The notes: generated by a model not told the origin, from the sequence alone. 64,000 nucleotides of DNA from Pseudomonas sp. HOU2 (GCF_040729435.1 NZ_CP160398.1:1116001-1180000), one strand, 5' to 3'. Counted from the stretch's first letter, positions 38,261 through 48,468 are shown. Translations and numbers: made by a program.

Positions 38261-38905
38261 TTACGCATCGCGAAACAACCACGGCTGACTCACACGATGC
38301 TTGGCCTCGAATGCCGCAATCGCATCACCGTCCTGCAAGGTCAGGCCGATGTCGTCCAGACCATTGAGCAGGCAATGCTTGCGGAACGCGTCGATCTCGA
38401 AGCGGTACACCTTGCCTTTCGGGCTGGTCACGGTCTGCTCGTGCAGATCGATCTGCAGTTGATAGCCCGGCTCGGCCTCGACCTGCTTGAACAATTCATC
38501 GACCTCAGCATCGCTCAGGATGATCGGCAGCAAGCCGTTCTTGAAGCTGTTGTTGAAGAAGATGTCGGCGTAGCTCGGCGCGATGATGCTGCGGAAACCG
38601 TATTCTTCCAGCGCCCATGGCGCGTGTTCACGGCTGGAGCCGCAACCGAAGTTCTCGCGGGCCAGCAATACGCTGGCGCCTTGATAACGCTCGGCGTTGA
38701 GCACGAAGTCCTTGTTCAACGGGCGCTTGGAGTTGTCCTGATACGGCTGGCCGACATCCAGGTAACGCCACTCATCGAACAGGTTCGGGCCGAAACCGGT
38801 GCGCTTGATCGATTTCAAGAACTGCTTCGGGATGATCTGGTCGGTGTCGACGTTGGCACGATCCAGAGGCGCGACAAGACCAGTGTGCTGGGTAAAAGCT
38901 TTCAT
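38261..38905 (-). CDS. leuD: 3-isopropylmalate dehydratase small subunit
   Basis: 214 residues. [30 protein letters not shown] and [19 protein letters not shown] identify LeuD. It forms the isomerase with LeuC. It starts 10 bp after the leuC stop. Confidence 0.97.
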   Translation of the reverse strand: MKAFTQHTGLVAPLDRANVDTDQIIPKQFLKSIKRTGFGPNLFDEWRYLDVGQPYQDNSKRPLNKDFVLNAERYQGASVLLARENFGCGSSREHAPWALEEYGFRSIIAPSYADIFFNNSFKNGLLPIILSDAEVDELFKQVEAEPGYQLQIDLHEQTVTSPKGKVYRFEIDAFRKHCLLNGLDDIGLTLQDGDAIAAFEAKHRVSQPWLFRDA

Positions 38906-38915
38906 GCTGCGCTCC

Positions 38916-40334
38916 TTAGATCAATTCACGAACGTCGATGAAACGACCGTTCACCGCCGCCGCAGCGGCCATGGCCGGGCTCACGAGGTGGGTACGACCA
39001 CCGGCGCCCTGACGGCCTTCGAAGTTACGGTTGGAGGTCGAGGCGCAATGCTCGCCGGACTCCAAACGGTCCGGGTTCATCGCCAGGCACATCGAGCAAC
39101 CCGGCTCACGCCATTCGAAACCGGCTTCGAGGAAGATCTTGTCCAGACCTTCGGCCTCCGCCTGGGCCTTCACCAGACCCGAACCCGGCACCACGATGGC
39201 CTGCTTGATCGTCGAAGCCACTTTGCGGCCCTTGGCGATCACAGCCGCAGCGCGCAAGTCTTCGATGCGCGAGTTGGTGCAGGAGCCGATGAACACGCGA
39301 TCCAGTTGAATGTCGGTGATCGCCTGATTGGCGGTCAAACCCATGTATTTCAAGGCGCGGACGATCGAGTCGCGCTTGACCAGATCCATCTCTTTGGCCG
39401 GATCCGGCACGTTCTGATCAACGGCCAACACCATTTCCGGCGAAGTGCCCCAGCTGACTTGCGGCTTGATCTGCGCAGCGTCCAACTCAACTACGGTGTC
39501 GAACTTGGCGTCGGCGTCGGAGACCAGGTCTTTCCAGGCTTCAATCGCCTGATCCCACTGCGCGCCTGTCGGTGCGAACGGACGGCCCTTGACGTATTCG
39601 ACAGTCTTTTCGTCCGCAGCCACCAGCCCCACACGGGCGCCGGCCTCGATGGACATGTTGCAGATGGTCATGCGGCCTTCGACGGACAGGTCGCGAATCG
39701 CGCTGCCGGCGAATTCGATGGCATGGCCGTTACCGCCAGCGGTGCCGATCTTGCCGATTACCGCGAGGACGATGTCCTTGGCGGTCACGCCGAACGGCAA
39801 CTGGCCTTCGACGCGTACCAGCATGTTCTTCATTTTCTTCGCGACCAGGCACTGGGTGGCGAGCACGTGCTCGACCTCGGAAGTGCCGATCCCGTGCGCC
39901 AAGGCACCGAAAGCGCCGTGGGTCGAGGTGTGCGAGTCGCCGCAGACCACGGTCATGCCCGGCAAGGTTGCGCCCTGCTCCGGGCTGATCACGTGGACGA
40001 TGCCCTGACGGATGTCGTTCATCTTGAACTCGACAATGCCGTACTCATCACAGTTGTCATCGAGGGTCTGAACCTGCAAACGCGAGACCTGGTCGGCAAT
40101 GGCTGCGATGCCGCCCTTGCGCTCCGGCGTGGTCGGTACGTTGTGGTCCGGGGTCGCGATGTTGGCATCGATGCGCCACGGCTTGCGCCCGGCCAGACGC
40201 AGGCCTTCGAAGGCTTGCGGCGAGGTCACTTCGTGGATGATGTGACGATCGATGTAGATCAGCGCAGAGCCATCGTCGCGCTGTTTGACCAAATGCGAAT
40301 CCCAGAGCTTGTCGTAGAGCGTTTTGCCGGCCAT
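38916..40334 (-). CDS. leuC: 3-isopropylmalate dehydratase large subunit
   Basis: 472 residues from ATG 40334 ([14 protein letters not shown]), the usual LeuC start; an earlier in-frame ATG at 40379 adds residues unlike the family. The 4Fe-4S cluster ligands appear in [11 protein letters not shown] and [10 protein letters not shown]. Converts 2- to 3-isopropylmalate. First gene of the leu run and divergent from a LysR-type regulator. Confidence 0.97.
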   Translation of the reverse strand: MAGKTLYDKLWDSHLVKQRDDGSALIYIDRHIIHEVTSPQAFEGLRLAGRKPWRIDANIATPDHNVPTTPERKGGIAAIADQVSRLQVQTLDDNCDEYGIVEFKMNDIRQGIVHVISPEQGATLPGMTVVCGDSHTSTHGAFGALAHGIGTSEVEHVLATQCLVAKKMKNMLVRVEGQLPFGVTAKDIVLAVIGKIGTAGGNGHAIEFAGSAIRDLSVEGRMTICNMSIEAGARVGLVAADEKTVEYVKGRPFAPTGAQWDQAIEAWKDLVSDADAKFDTVVELDAAQIKPQVSWGTSPEMVLAVDQNVPDPAKEMDLVKRDSIVRALKYMGLTANQAITDIQLDRVFIGSCTNSRIEDLRAAAVIAKGRKVASTIKQAIVVPGSGLVKAQAEAEGLDKIFLEAGFEWREPGCSMCLAMNPDRLESGEHCASTSNRNFEGRQGAGGRTHLVSPAMAAAAAVNGRFIDVRELI

Positions 40335-40475
40335 CAGACGGTTCCTCATCAGCTTGTTTCTATGCCCTGGGCTTATCAATAACCCTTTGGCTTGTGAGGC
40401 CGATCCTATGGGGTTAGATTAAATAACTCAAATTCATATTTTTTATGCTTTGGATAACCAACTGGAATACGATTC

Positions 40476-41366
40476 ATGGATCTGGCCAACCTCAACGCTT
40501 TTATCGCGATTGCCGAGACCGGCAGCTTCTCCGGCGCCGGTGAACGCCTGCACCTGACGCAACCGGCGATCAGCAAACGCATCGCCGGACTCGAGCAACA
40601 ATTGAAGGTGCGGCTGTTCGATCGACTGGGCCGCGAAGTCGGTCTGACCGAGGCTGGCCGCGCCCTGCTGCCCCGGGCCTATCAGATTCTCAACGTGCTG
40701 GACGACACCCGCCGCGCCCTGACCAACCTCACCGGTGAAGTCAGCGGCCGGCTGACCCTGGCCACCAGTCACCACATCGGCCTGCACCGTTTGCCGCCGC
40801 TGTTAAGGGAGTTCACCCGTCGTTACCCACAGGTGGCGCTGGATATTCAGTTCCTCGATTCGGAAGTGGCCTACGAGGAAATTCTCCATGGCCGTGCGGA
40901 ACTGGCAGTCATCACCCTGGCGCCAGAGCCACACACACTGGTCAAAGCCACGCCGGTGTGGGACGACCCGCTGGATTTCGTGGTGGCGCCAGAGCATTCG
41001 CTGATCAGCAATGGCGCAGTGAGTCTGGCGGACATTGCCGGCCATCCGGCGGTTTTTCCCGGAGGCAACACCTTTACTCATCATATTGTCCAACGTTTGT
41101 TCGAGGCCCAGGGGCTGACGCCGAACATCGCCATGAGCACCAACTACCTGGAAACCATCAAGATGATGGTCTCCATTGGTCTGGCCTGGAGTGTTCTGCC
41201 ACGCACCATGCTCGATGAACAAGTGGCGCGCGTACCTTTGCCGGGCATACAGCTCAGTCGCCAGCTAGGCTATATCGTGCACACCGAACGGACGCTGTCG
41301 AATGCGGCAAGGGCTTTCATGGCCTTGCTGGATGCGCAAATCGATCTGCCAGGGACTCCAGGCTAA
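40476..41366 (+). CDS. LysR-family transcriptional regulator
   Basis: 296 residues: an N-terminal winged helix (MDLANLNAFIAIAETGSFSGAGERLHLTQPAISKRIAGLE) and a LysR substrate-binding domain. It is transcribed away from leuC across a 141-bp gap containing TTGG-ATAA-CCAA (40450-40461) just before its start and an A/T-rich dyad, so autoregulation and control of leuCD are plausible but unproven. The same position is kept in other Pseudomonas genomes. Confidence 0.92.
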   Translation: MDLANLNAFIAIAETGSFSGAGERLHLTQPAISKRIAGLEQQLKVRLFDRLGREVGLTEAGRALLPRAYQILNVLDDTRRALTNLTGEVSGRLTLATSHHIGLHRLPPLLREFTRRYPQVALDIQFLDSEVAYEEILHGRAELAVITLAPEPHTLVKATPVWDDPLDFVVAPEHSLISNGAVSLADIAGHPAVFPGGNTFTHHIVQRLFEAQGLTPNIAMSTNYLETIKMMVSIGLAWSVLPRTMLDEQVARVPLPGIQLSRQLGYIVHTERTLSNAARAFMALLDAQIDLPGTPG

Positions 41367-41434
41367 CTTGTGCTACTCCTATAGAGCCGCTGTCCCTGTG
41401 CCTAACGCCACCATCAGCTCAAGGCCCGTTAACA

Positions 41435-44400
41435 ATGCCGAAATCTGTTGACCGAATTCCGCCGATGCCGCGTATTCAGGCCATTGATCCGCGACGTTCC
41501 GAGCAGAGCTGGGAGAGTGCGCCGCAATTGCTTGCCGCGCTCAACGGCGCACGGCTCGGCGCCTGGTATTGGGACATCGAGCGCGGGCAGATCAGCTGGT
41601 CGCGGGGCACTCAGGCGCTATTTGGCTTCGATCCACGGCAACCGTTACCCCAAGACCTGGAATACCTCGACCTGCTGCCCCCCGAAGACCGGGCGAAAAC
41701 CGTGCGCGCCTTCCACGCAGTGATTGCCGGCGCGCCGCTGGAACAGGCGATGCACCACCGCATCCGCTGGCCCGACGGCAGCCTGCACTGGCTGGAGATC
41801 AGCGGCAGCCTGCTGCCGGACAAACACGGGCGCCCCCGAATGATCGGGGTGATTCGCGAAATCACCCACCAGCGCCAGCGCGAACAGGCTCTGAGCAGCT
41901 CCGAGAAACGTTTCGCCACACTCTTTCACCTGTGCCCGAACATGGTGCTGCTGACCCGCCAGGAAGACGGCCTGATCAGCGAGGCCAACCAGTATTTCGA
42001 AAGCCTGTTCGGCTGGCCGGTACAGAGCGCCATTGGCCGCACCACACTGGAACTGGGCCTGTGGGTACACCCCGAGCAACGCGCAGAGCTGGTGAAAAAG
42101 ACCAAGGCCAAGGGCGAACTGATCAGCATGGAAGTGCAGTTTCGCGCCAGCAACGGGCAGATTCATGACGGTATCCTCAGTGCGCAGAAGGTCGAACTCG
42201 AAGGCCAGCCGTATCTGCTCAGCACGTTTCTCGATACCACCGAACGCAAAGCCGCCGAACACGCCTTGAAAGACAGCCAGGAACGCCTTGATCTGGCGCT
42301 GGACTCGGCGCAACTCGGCACCTGGGACTGGCACATCCCCAGCGGCATGCTCTACGGCTCGGCGCGGGCCGCGCAATTGCACGGGCTGGAACCGATCCCG
42401 TTTCACGAGTCATTCGAGGAATTCTTCGAAGGCGTGCCCGGCGAGGAGCGCGACAGCATGCGCGACGCCTACCGCAGCCTGCGTGAAGGCCCGGCGGGCA
42501 ACTATCAACTGACTTATCGCGTGCAGCTGGCGGATGGCAGTTCGCGTTATCTGGAAAGCCGCGCCCGCCTCTATCGCGACGAAAACGGCGCGCCGCTGCG
42601 CATGGCCGGGACCTTGCTGGACATCACCGATCAGGTCGAGCGCGAACAACGCCTGGTCGCCTCCGAAGAGAAATTTGCCACGCTGTTCCAGGTCAGTCCC
42701 GACCCGATCTGCGTCACCCGTCAGGACAGCGGCGAGTTCATCGAAATCAACAACAGCTTCACCCAGACCTTCGGCTGGAGCGCTGCCGATGTGATCGGGC
42801 GCACCGCCGAAGACATCGGCCTGTGGGACGCCTCGGCGAAGAGTCTGCAACGCATCGAACGCGTCATCCGCGAACAGGGCCTGAGCAATGTCGCGATCAT
42901 CGTCCAGCACAAGGACGGCCAGTCGCTGACGTGCGTGATTTCCAGCCGGCAGATCAGCGTCGGCAATCAGCCGTGCATCGTCACCACCCTGCGCGACATC
43001 ACCCAACAACAGCGCTCCGAAGCCGCACTCAAGGCCAGCGAAGAGAAATTCGCCAAAGCATTTCACTCCAGCCCCGATGCGATCACCATCACCGAACGTG
43101 ACACTGGGCGCTATCTGGAGGTCAACGACGGTTTCTGCCGCCTCACCGGCTATCGCGCCGAAGAAGTGGTGGGCAAGACCGTGTACCAGATCGGCATCTG
43201 GGCCGAAGAGAAACAACGCTCGGCGCTGCTTGCCGAACTGCAGATCAAAGGCCGCGTGCACCATCAGGAAATGCTCGGGCGCAACAAACGCGGCGAACTG
43301 CTGACGGTGGAAGTGTCGATCGAACCGATCACCCTCAACGAAACCGCGTGCCTGCTGCTGACCGCCCGGGATGTGAGCCTGCTGAAAAACGCCGAAGCGC
43401 AGATCCGCCATCTGGCCTATCACGATCCGCTGACCAATCTGCCCAACCGCGCCTTGCTGATGGATCGCCTGAGCCAACAGATCGCCCTGCTCAAACGCCA
43501 CAATCTGCGCGGTGCGCTGCTGTTCCTCGACCTCGACCACTTCAAGCACATCAACGACTCGCTGGGCCACCCGGTCGGCGACACGGTGCTGAAAATCATC
43601 ACCGCGCGACTCGAAGCCAGCGTGCGCATGGAGGACACCGTTGCGCGCCTGGGTGGCGATGAGTTCGTGGTGCTGCTCAGTGGCCTCGAAGGCACGCGCA
43701 ACGAGGTCAGCGTGCAAGTGCGCGAGCTGGCCGACACCATTCGCGAGCTGCTCTCGGAGCCGATGTTCCTCGACGGCCAGCGCCTGCAGGTGACACCGAG
43801 CATCGGCGTGGCACTGATTCCCGATCACGGCTCGACCCCGACCGACCTGCTCAAACGCGCCGACATCGCCCTGTACCGGGCCAAGGATTCCGGGCGCAAC
43901 ACCACGCAGATGTACCACAACACCATGCAGAAAGCGGCCAGCGAACGGTTGCGCATGGAGACCGATCTGCGCCTGGCGCTATCGCGTGGTGAATTCAACG
44001 TGCATTACCAGCCGCAGGTCGATGCGCGGGACAACCGCATCATCGGCGCCGAAGCGCTGGTGCGCTGGAATCACCCGGAACTCGGCGCGCAATCGCCCAC
44101 CGAATTCATCAAGGTGCTGGAGGACAGCGGCCTGATTCTGGAAGTCGGCACCTGGATCCTCGACGAGGCCTGCGAGGCGTTCAAACAATTGATCGCGTTG
44201 AGACTGGTCGATCCGCTCAACTTCAGCCTGTGCGTGAACATCAGCCCACGGCAGTTCCGCCAGAACGATTTCGTCGAACGCATCGAACACAGCATGAGCA
44301 GCCACGGCCTGCCCTGCTCGCTGCTGAAACTGGAGATCACCGAAGGCATCGTGATCCAGAATCTGGATGACACCATCATCAAGATGCGCCGCCTGAAAAA

Positions 44401-44713
44401 ACTAGGCGTGAGCTTCGCCATGGACGATTTCGGCACCGGCTATTCATCGCTGACCTACCTCAAGCGCCTGCCGGTCGACACCCTGAAAATCGACCAGTCG
44501 TTCATCCGCGACGCGACCACCGACCCCAACGACGCCGAGATCATCCGCGCCATCGTCGCCATGGCCCGCAGCCTGGAACTGGAGGTGATTGCCGAAGGCG
44601 TGGAGACGCCGGAGCAACTGGCGTTCCTGCAGGGGCTGGGTTGCCATTTGTATCAGGGTTACCTGCACAGTCGGCCGGTGGCACTGGATGAGTTGAAAAA
44701 GATGCTCGAATGA
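41435..44713 (+). CDS. Multi-PAS GGDEF-EAL protein (c-di-GMP turnover)
   Basis: 1092 residues, no membrane helices. Five PAS domains follow each other (about 25-145, 150-275, 285-405, 408-528, 533-650); PAS2, 4 and 5 begin with near-identical SEKRFATLF / SEEKFATLF / SEEKFAKAF. The GGDEF domain has an intact RLGGDEF and an upstream inhibitory RMED I-site. The EAL domain keeps EALVRW, and DDFGTGYSSLTYLKRLP. Both cyclase and phosphodiesterase sites look intact, so net activity cannot be told. The chosen ATG has no strong Shine-Dalgarno; MPRIQAI at 41465 is an alternative. Confidence 0.93.
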   Translation: MPKSVDRIPPMPRIQAIDPRRSEQSWESAPQLLAALNGARLGAWYWDIERGQISWSRGTQALFGFDPRQPLPQDLEYLDLLPPEDRAKTVRAFHAVIAGAPLEQAMHHRIRWPDGSLHWLEISGSLLPDKHGRPRMIGVIREITHQRQREQALSSSEKRFATLFHLCPNMVLLTRQEDGLISEANQYFESLFGWPVQSAIGRTTLELGLWVHPEQRAELVKKTKAKGELISMEVQFRASNGQIHDGILSAQKVELEGQPYLLSTFLDTTERKAAEHALKDSQERLDLALDSAQLGTWDWHIPSGMLYGSARAAQLHGLEPIPFHESFEEFFEGVPGEERDSMRDAYRSLREGPAGNYQLTYRVQLADGSSRYLESRARLYRDENGAPLRMAGTLLDITDQVEREQRLVASEEKFATLFQVSPDPICVTRQDSGEFIEINNSFTQTFGWSAADVIGRTAEDIGLWDASAKSLQRIERVIREQGLSNVAIIVQHKDGQSLTCVISSRQISVGNQPCIVTTLRDITQQQRSEAALKASEEKFAKAFHSSPDAITITERDTGRYLEVNDGFCRLTGYRAEEVVGKTVYQIGIWAEEKQRSALLAELQIKGRVHHQEMLGRNKRGELLTVEVSIEPITLNETACLLLTARDVSLLKNAEAQIRHLAYHDPLTNLPNRALLMDRLSQQIALLKRHNLRGALLFLDLDHFKHINDSLGHPVGDTVLKIITARLEASVRMEDTVARLGGDEFVVLLSGLEGTRNEVSVQVRELADTIRELLSEPMFLDGQRLQVTPSIGVALIPDHGSTPTDLLKRADIALYRAKDSGRNTTQMYHNTMQKAASERLRMETDLRLALSRGEFNVHYQPQVDARDNRIIGAEALVRWNHPELGAQSPTEFIKVLEDSGLILEVGTWILDEACEAFKQLIALRLVDPLNFSLCVNISPRQFRQNDFVERIEHSMSSHGLPCSLLKLEITEGIVIQNLDDTIIKMRRLKKLGVSFAMDDFGTGYSSLTYLKRLPVDTLKIDQSFIRDATTDPNDAEIIRAIVAMARSLELEVIAEGVETPEQLAFLQGLGCHLYQGYLHSRPVALDELKKMLE

Positions 44714-44720
44714 CGGGCAC

Positions 44721-44750
44721 AAAAAAAGGGCGCCAGTGGCGCCCTTTTTT
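44721..44750. terminator. Bidirectional terminator between the GGDEF-EAL gene and ibpA
   Basis: Perfect stem GGGCGCC / GGCGCCC with AGT loop flanked by A7 and T6, so it works for both convergent transcripts. Confidence 0.93.
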
Positions 44751-44761
44751 CTTGCTCGGCC

Positions 44762-45205
44762 TTATTGCAGAACCGGCTTCTGCGCCCCGTTGATCGGGAT
44801 GCGCTTGGCTTTCGCTTCTTCCGGGATCACCCGCAACAGGTCGATGCTCAGCAGACCGTTGCTCAGATCGGCGGCCTTGATCTCGATGTGATCAGCCAGG
44901 CGGAAGGACAGCTTGAAAGCCCGCTGGGCAATGCCTTGATGCAGGAAGGTCACGCCTTCGTTGGCATCACGCTTGCCGCCACTGATGGTCAGCACACCCT
45001 TCTCGACTTGCAGCTCCAGGTCTTCTTCCTGGAAACCGGCGGCCGCTACGACGATACGGTATTGATCGTCACCGTGTTTTTCCACGTTGTAGGGTGGGTA
45101 GGTGCTGCCTGGCTCGTTGCGCAAAGCGGTTTCGAACAGGTCGTTGAAACGGTCGAAACCCACCGAGGAACGGAACAGTGGTGCCAGGGAAAATGCAGTA
45201 CTCAT
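44762..45205 (-). CDS. ibpA: Small heat-shock protein, Hsp20/IbpA family
   Basis: 147 residues. N-terminal MSTAFSLAPLFRSSVGFDRFNDLFETA, an alpha-crystallin domain (YRIVVAAAGFQEEDLELQVEKGVLTISG, then FKLSFRLADHIE) and a C-terminal IPI-like anchor (KRIPI). These holdases bind unfolding proteins and hand them to ClpB/DnaK. The leader carries a sigma-32 promoter and a ROSE-type hairpin. Confidence 0.96.
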   Translation of the reverse strand: MSTAFSLAPLFRSSVGFDRFNDLFETALRNEPGSTYPPYNVEKHGDDQYRIVVAAAGFQEEDLELQVEKGVLTISGGKRDANEGVTFLHQGIAQRAFKLSFRLADHIEIKAADLSNGLLSIDLLRVIPEEAKAKRIPINGAQKPVLQ

Positions 45206-45306
45206 GGTTCAAATCTCCTGAAAACAATCAGCAAGGTTTTTTGACTCCGCGACCCGAATTCGGCATCGCGTAACCCTTAGATAGGGACCGCCAAAATGAT
45301 TTCAAG
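45206..45306 (-). promoter_or_regulatory. Sigma-32 promoter and ROSE-like RNA thermometer of ibpA
   Basis: On the minus strand CTTGAAA (45300-45306), 13 bp, CCCTATCT (45279-45286) match the sigma-32 consensus. In the leader, CUUGCUGA (45228-45235) can pair with UCAGGAG (45215-45221), which holds the Shine-Dalgarno, leaving one unpaired G. The U(U/C)GCU sequence opposite AGGA with a bulged G is the signature of ROSE thermometers, reported for Pseudomonas small heat-shock genes. Confidence 0.85.
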
Positions 45307-45326
45307 AGATTATTTGCAGATTTTTT

Positions 45327-46286
45327 TCAGGCTGCATCGGCGACCGGCAAGCCGAGTAACCGCGAGACTTGGTCCGGTTCTGTCTCGCGACGCAGCACGG
45401 TAAACAGCTCGGTCGCCTCGGGATAATTGCGCGTCAGCATCGCCAGCCATTGCTTCAAGCGACCCGGCGATTGCCGTGCAGTCATCTGCGCCTTGGCTTG
45501 CAGCCAGAAGTCCTGAATCAGCGGCAGCAGCTCAGCCCAGCTCATCTCGACCACGTCTTCGCCGGCCCGTGCGGCAGCGATCTGTTTGGCCAGATCCGGG
45601 CGCGATACCAGACCGCGTCCGAGCATGATGTCTTCGACGCCGCTGATCTCGCGGCAACGGCGCCAGTCTTCGACGCTCCAGATATCACCGTTGGCGAACA
45701 CCGGCACCTTGACCACGTCCTGCACCCGCGGAATCCACTCCCAATGCGCCGGCGGCTTGTAGCCATCAACCTTGGTCCGGGCATGCACCACGATGTGCTC
45801 GGCGCCGCCCTCGGCCAGCGCGGTGGCGCACACAAGCGAGCCGTCCGGGCTGTCGAAACCCAGGCGCATCTTCGCGGTGACCGGGATGTGCGCCGGCACC
45901 GCGCGACGCACGTGTTCGACGATGGAGTTGAGCAGCTTCGGCTCCTTGAGCAGCACCGCCCCGCCCCGGGACTTGTTGACGGTCTTGGCCGGACAGCCGA
46001 AGTTCAGGTCGATGACTTGCGAGCCGAGCTCGCAAGCCAGTGCAGCGTTTTCCGCCAGGCACACCGGATCAGAGCCGAGCAATTGCACGCGCAGCGGTAC
46101 ACCGGCACGAGTGCGGGCACCGTTGAGCAGCTCCGGGCCGAACTTGTGGAAGTAGGCCGGGGTGAGCAACTGATCGTTGATCCGGATGAACTCGGTCACG
46201 CACCAGTCGATGCCGCCAACGCGGGTCAGCACGTCGCGCAGGATGTCGTCGACCAACCCCTCCATGGGCGCCAGGGCAATTTGCAT
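45327..46286 (-). CDS. dusC: tRNA-dihydrouridine(16) synthase
   Basis: 319 residues, FMN-dependent Dus family. [20 protein letters not shown] and the catalytic Cys in [18 protein letters not shown] are clear; the shape and the N-terminus fit the DusC subfamily, which modifies U16. Monocistronic. Confidence 0.93.
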   Translation of the reverse strand: MQIALAPMEGLVDDILRDVLTRVGGIDWCVTEFIRINDQLLTPAYFHKFGPELLNGARTRAGVPLRVQLLGSDPVCLAENAALACELGSQVIDLNFGCPAKTVNKSRGGAVLLKEPKLLNSIVEHVRRAVPAHIPVTAKMRLGFDSPDGSLVCATALAEGGAEHIVVHARTKVDGYKPPAHWEWIPRVQDVVKVPVFANGDIWSVEDWRRCREISGVEDIMLGRGLVSRPDLAKQIAAARAGEDVVEMSWAELLPLIQDFWLQAKAQMTARQSPGRLKQWLAMLTRNYPEATELFTVLRRETEPDQVSRLLGLPVADAA

Positions 46287-46358
46287 GGGGAAAACACTAC
46301 TCAGGAAGAAAAAACGTGCGGCAGTTTACTGGATTAAGCCGGTTAAACCCACGACCAC

Positions 46359-46446
46359 CTGTAGGAGCTGCCGCAGGCTGCGATCTTTTGATTGTGATCT
46401 TTAAAAATCAAAGTCAAAAGATCGCAGCCTGCGGCAGCTCCTACAG
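46359..46446. repeat. REP-like inverted pair, family A
   Basis: Outer ends CTGTAGGAGCTGCCGCAGGC and its complement, each followed inward by TGCGATCTTTTGA; arms nearly perfect over ~35 bp around a ~20-bp centre. Between dusC and the thioesterase gene. Confidence 0.92.
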
Positions 46447-46454
46447 GGATCGGG

Positions 46455-46892
46455 TCAGGCCAGGGACAGGATCGCCGGGCCGTAACCCTCGATGAACTCC
46501 GCCGGCATGCGCTTGGGCTTGCCGCTGGACAGCTCGATGCAGACGAAGGTGGTCTGGGCGCGCAGCAGGGTGGCGTTGTCGCTCGGGCGGATCAGTTGGA
46601 AGTGCCGGGTCATTTTCAGGCGCTGGTCCCAATCCACGATCCAGGTCGCCAGTTGCAGCTCATCACCTTCGTAGGCCGCCGCCAGATAATCGATTTCGTG
46701 ACGCACCACGGCCATCGCCCGATCCAGACGCCGGTACTCGACCAGATCCAGTCCCAGACGCTGCGAGTGGCGCCAGGCGCAGCGTTCGAGCCAGGTCACG
46801 TACACCGCGTTGTTCGCGTGGCCCAGCCCGTCGATGTCCTCGGCGCCTACTTGCAGATCAATGGTGAACGGCGTTGCCCGATCCCAGCCCAT
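46455..46892 (-). CDS. Acyl-CoA thioesterase, 4HBT hot-dog family
   Basis: 145 residues. The hot-dog signature VGAEDIDGLGHANNAVYVTWLE contains the catalytic-type Asp and HxNN element of YbgC/4-hydroxybenzoyl-CoA thioesterases. Substrate unknown. It sits alone, downstream of the alpha/beta hydrolase by 46 bp. Confidence 0.88.
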   Translation of the reverse strand: MGWDRATPFTIDLQVGAEDIDGLGHANNAVYVTWLERCAWRHSQRLGLDLVEYRRLDRAMAVVRHEIDYLAAAYEGDELQLATWIVDWDQRLKMTRHFQLIRPSDNATLLRAQTTFVCIELSSGKPKRMPAEFIEGYGPAILSLA

Positions 46893-46938
46893 GCCCCACT
46901 CCCGGTCAGATTATTCAACCGGGGCAGTGTAACGGATG

Positions 46939-47772
46939 TCAGGCCGATTGCCGCGCTTGAAGGCTGCGCCCGGCCAACAGTGATAACACGCCATCAACCA
47001 CCCGAGGGTCGGCCAGCACGCGCTGGTGGCCGCCGCTTTCCAGGCGCAGCAGGCGGCTGTCGAACCATGATTCGTGAATCAATTGCGATTCCTTGACCGA
47101 GACGAAGTTATCGTCCTCGGCATGCACGATCAGGCCCGGCATATCCAGTTGATAGTGCGCGACATCAAGGGTCGCGGCGCGCATGCCGACGTCCTGCTCG
47201 ACCTGGCGGATGAACGCCGAGCGCGCCCGCGGTGGCATGCCGACGTAGCGAGCGAAACCGCGTAGCACGCCGAGTATTCGCGCAGGGGCGGCGATGCTGA
47301 CCAGGGTTTCGGTGCGCAGGCCCAGTTGCACCGCGAGCATGGCACTGGCGCCGCCCATGGAGTGGCCGATGACGGCTTGAAGAGGAGGCAATTCGGCGGC
47401 CGCTTCGAGCATGGCGCGGGCGAACAGTACAACGTTGGCTTCACGCCCCGGCGAACGACCATGGGCCGGGCCATCGAGGGCAACGACCGTGTAACCGGCC
47501 TCAACCAGCGCCGTGATCAACGCCGCAAACTGGGTGGGCCGCCCTTCCCAACCGTGCATCAACAGCACCGCCGGCCCCTGCCCCCAACGCAGCGCCGACA
47601 GGCCGAAGCGCAGGGTGATCCGCTCGGAACTCGCCAGCAATGGCAACTCCCAATCTCGCAGCGGCAGCGCGCGCGGCGTCATGAACGCTGTGCGCATTTT
47701 GCTCGCTACCTGCTTTGGTGCAATCCAGCCCAAGGTGCCATTAACGCCACGAATCCACTTCAACGTGTTCAT
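46939..47772 (-). CDS. Alpha/beta hydrolase
   Basis: 277 residues. Oxyanion region LLMHGWEGRPTQFAAL, nucleophile elbow VIGHSMGGASA (Ser near residue 139) and a late HAEDDNFV with the acid and GGHQRVL with the catalytic His. No signal peptide. It starts 30 bp after the TetR gene, so the two probably form one regulated unit. Confidence 0.9.
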   Translation of the reverse strand: MNTLKWIRGVNGTLGWIAPKQVASKMRTAFMTPRALPLRDWELPLLASSERITLRFGLSALRWGQGPAVLLMHGWEGRPTQFAALITALVEAGYTVVALDGPAHGRSPGREANVVLFARAMLEAAAELPPLQAVIGHSMGGASAMLAVQLGLRTETLVSIAAPARILGVLRGFARYVGMPPRARSAFIRQVEQDVGMRAATLDVAHYQLDMPGLIVHAEDDNFVSVKESQLIHESWFDSRLLRLESGGHQRVLADPRVVDGVLSLLAGRSLQARQSA

Positions 47773-47802
47773 CGCTCTCTCCTCAGGCGTGTTGCCTTCA
47801 GG

Positions 47803-48342
47803 TCAACGCACCGCCGACTTGGCGGCGCGCAGCAATCGATCGGATAAATCGCCCGGGCCCAGCGCTCTTGCCAGCGCCAGACCACCCACCATCAACGCCA
47901 CATCGGCCAGTGCTTTGTCGGTGTCCTCGGGGCTGGACGCCAACTGCGCAATCATCAGTTCCAGGTGCTCGTTCAGCGCGATGCGGAAGGATTCCGGCAG
48001 ACGCCCCAATTCGCCAATGGACGCCGGAATCGGACATGCGGCGTCGCTGGAATCACGGTGTTTGCGCGACAGATAGAACGCAGCAACCAGGGCGCGACGC
48101 TCTTCACCGGTCAGCTCGGAGTCCATGTCGGCAATCAGGTCGCGCCGCCGGCTGAGCAGTTGCTTGAACGCCTCGAGCATCATGGCGTCCTTGCTTTCGA
48201 AGTGCGCGTAGAAACCACCGACGGTCAGGCCGGCGGCGCCCATCACTTCGCCCACGCTGGGATCCGCCGGGCCACGCTGCATCAGCGCGGCGCTGGCCGC
48301 CTTGAGGATGCGTTCGCGGGTTTGAGCTTTTTTATCGTTCAT
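47803..48342 (-). CDS. TetR-family transcriptional regulator
   Basis: 179 residues with an N-terminal helix-turn-helix (RERILKAASAALMQRGPADPSVGEVMGAAGLTVGGFYAHF) and an all-helical effector domain. It probably represses itself and the downstream hydrolase gene through the palindrome at 48367-48391. Ligand unknown. Confidence 0.92.
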   Translation of the reverse strand: MNDKKAQTRERILKAASAALMQRGPADPSVGEVMGAAGLTVGGFYAHFESKDAMMLEAFKQLLSRRRDLIADMDSELTGEERRALVAAFYLSRKHRDSSDAACPIPASIGELGRLPESFRIALNEHLELMIAQLASSPEDTDKALADVALMVGGLALARALGPGDLSDRLLRAAKSAVR

Positions 48343-48366
48343 CGTTGCCTCCGAATATTACGACTA

Positions 48367-48391
48367 GAATATTATTCGCATAATAATATTC
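48367..48391. promoter_or_regulatory. Probable TetR operator
   Basis: GAATATTATT-CGCAT-AATAATATTC: perfect 10-bp arms, 5-bp spacer, 25 bp upstream of the TetR start codon, very A/T-rich against the local background. It would overlap the promoter -10 region. Confidence 0.75.
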
Positions 48392-48468
48392 CGCAAGTCG
48401 AGGATATGACCGCTGGTCTGAAGCACAGTGTAAGAAAAAGGAGAATTGGCCAAACGCCAGACAAACAA

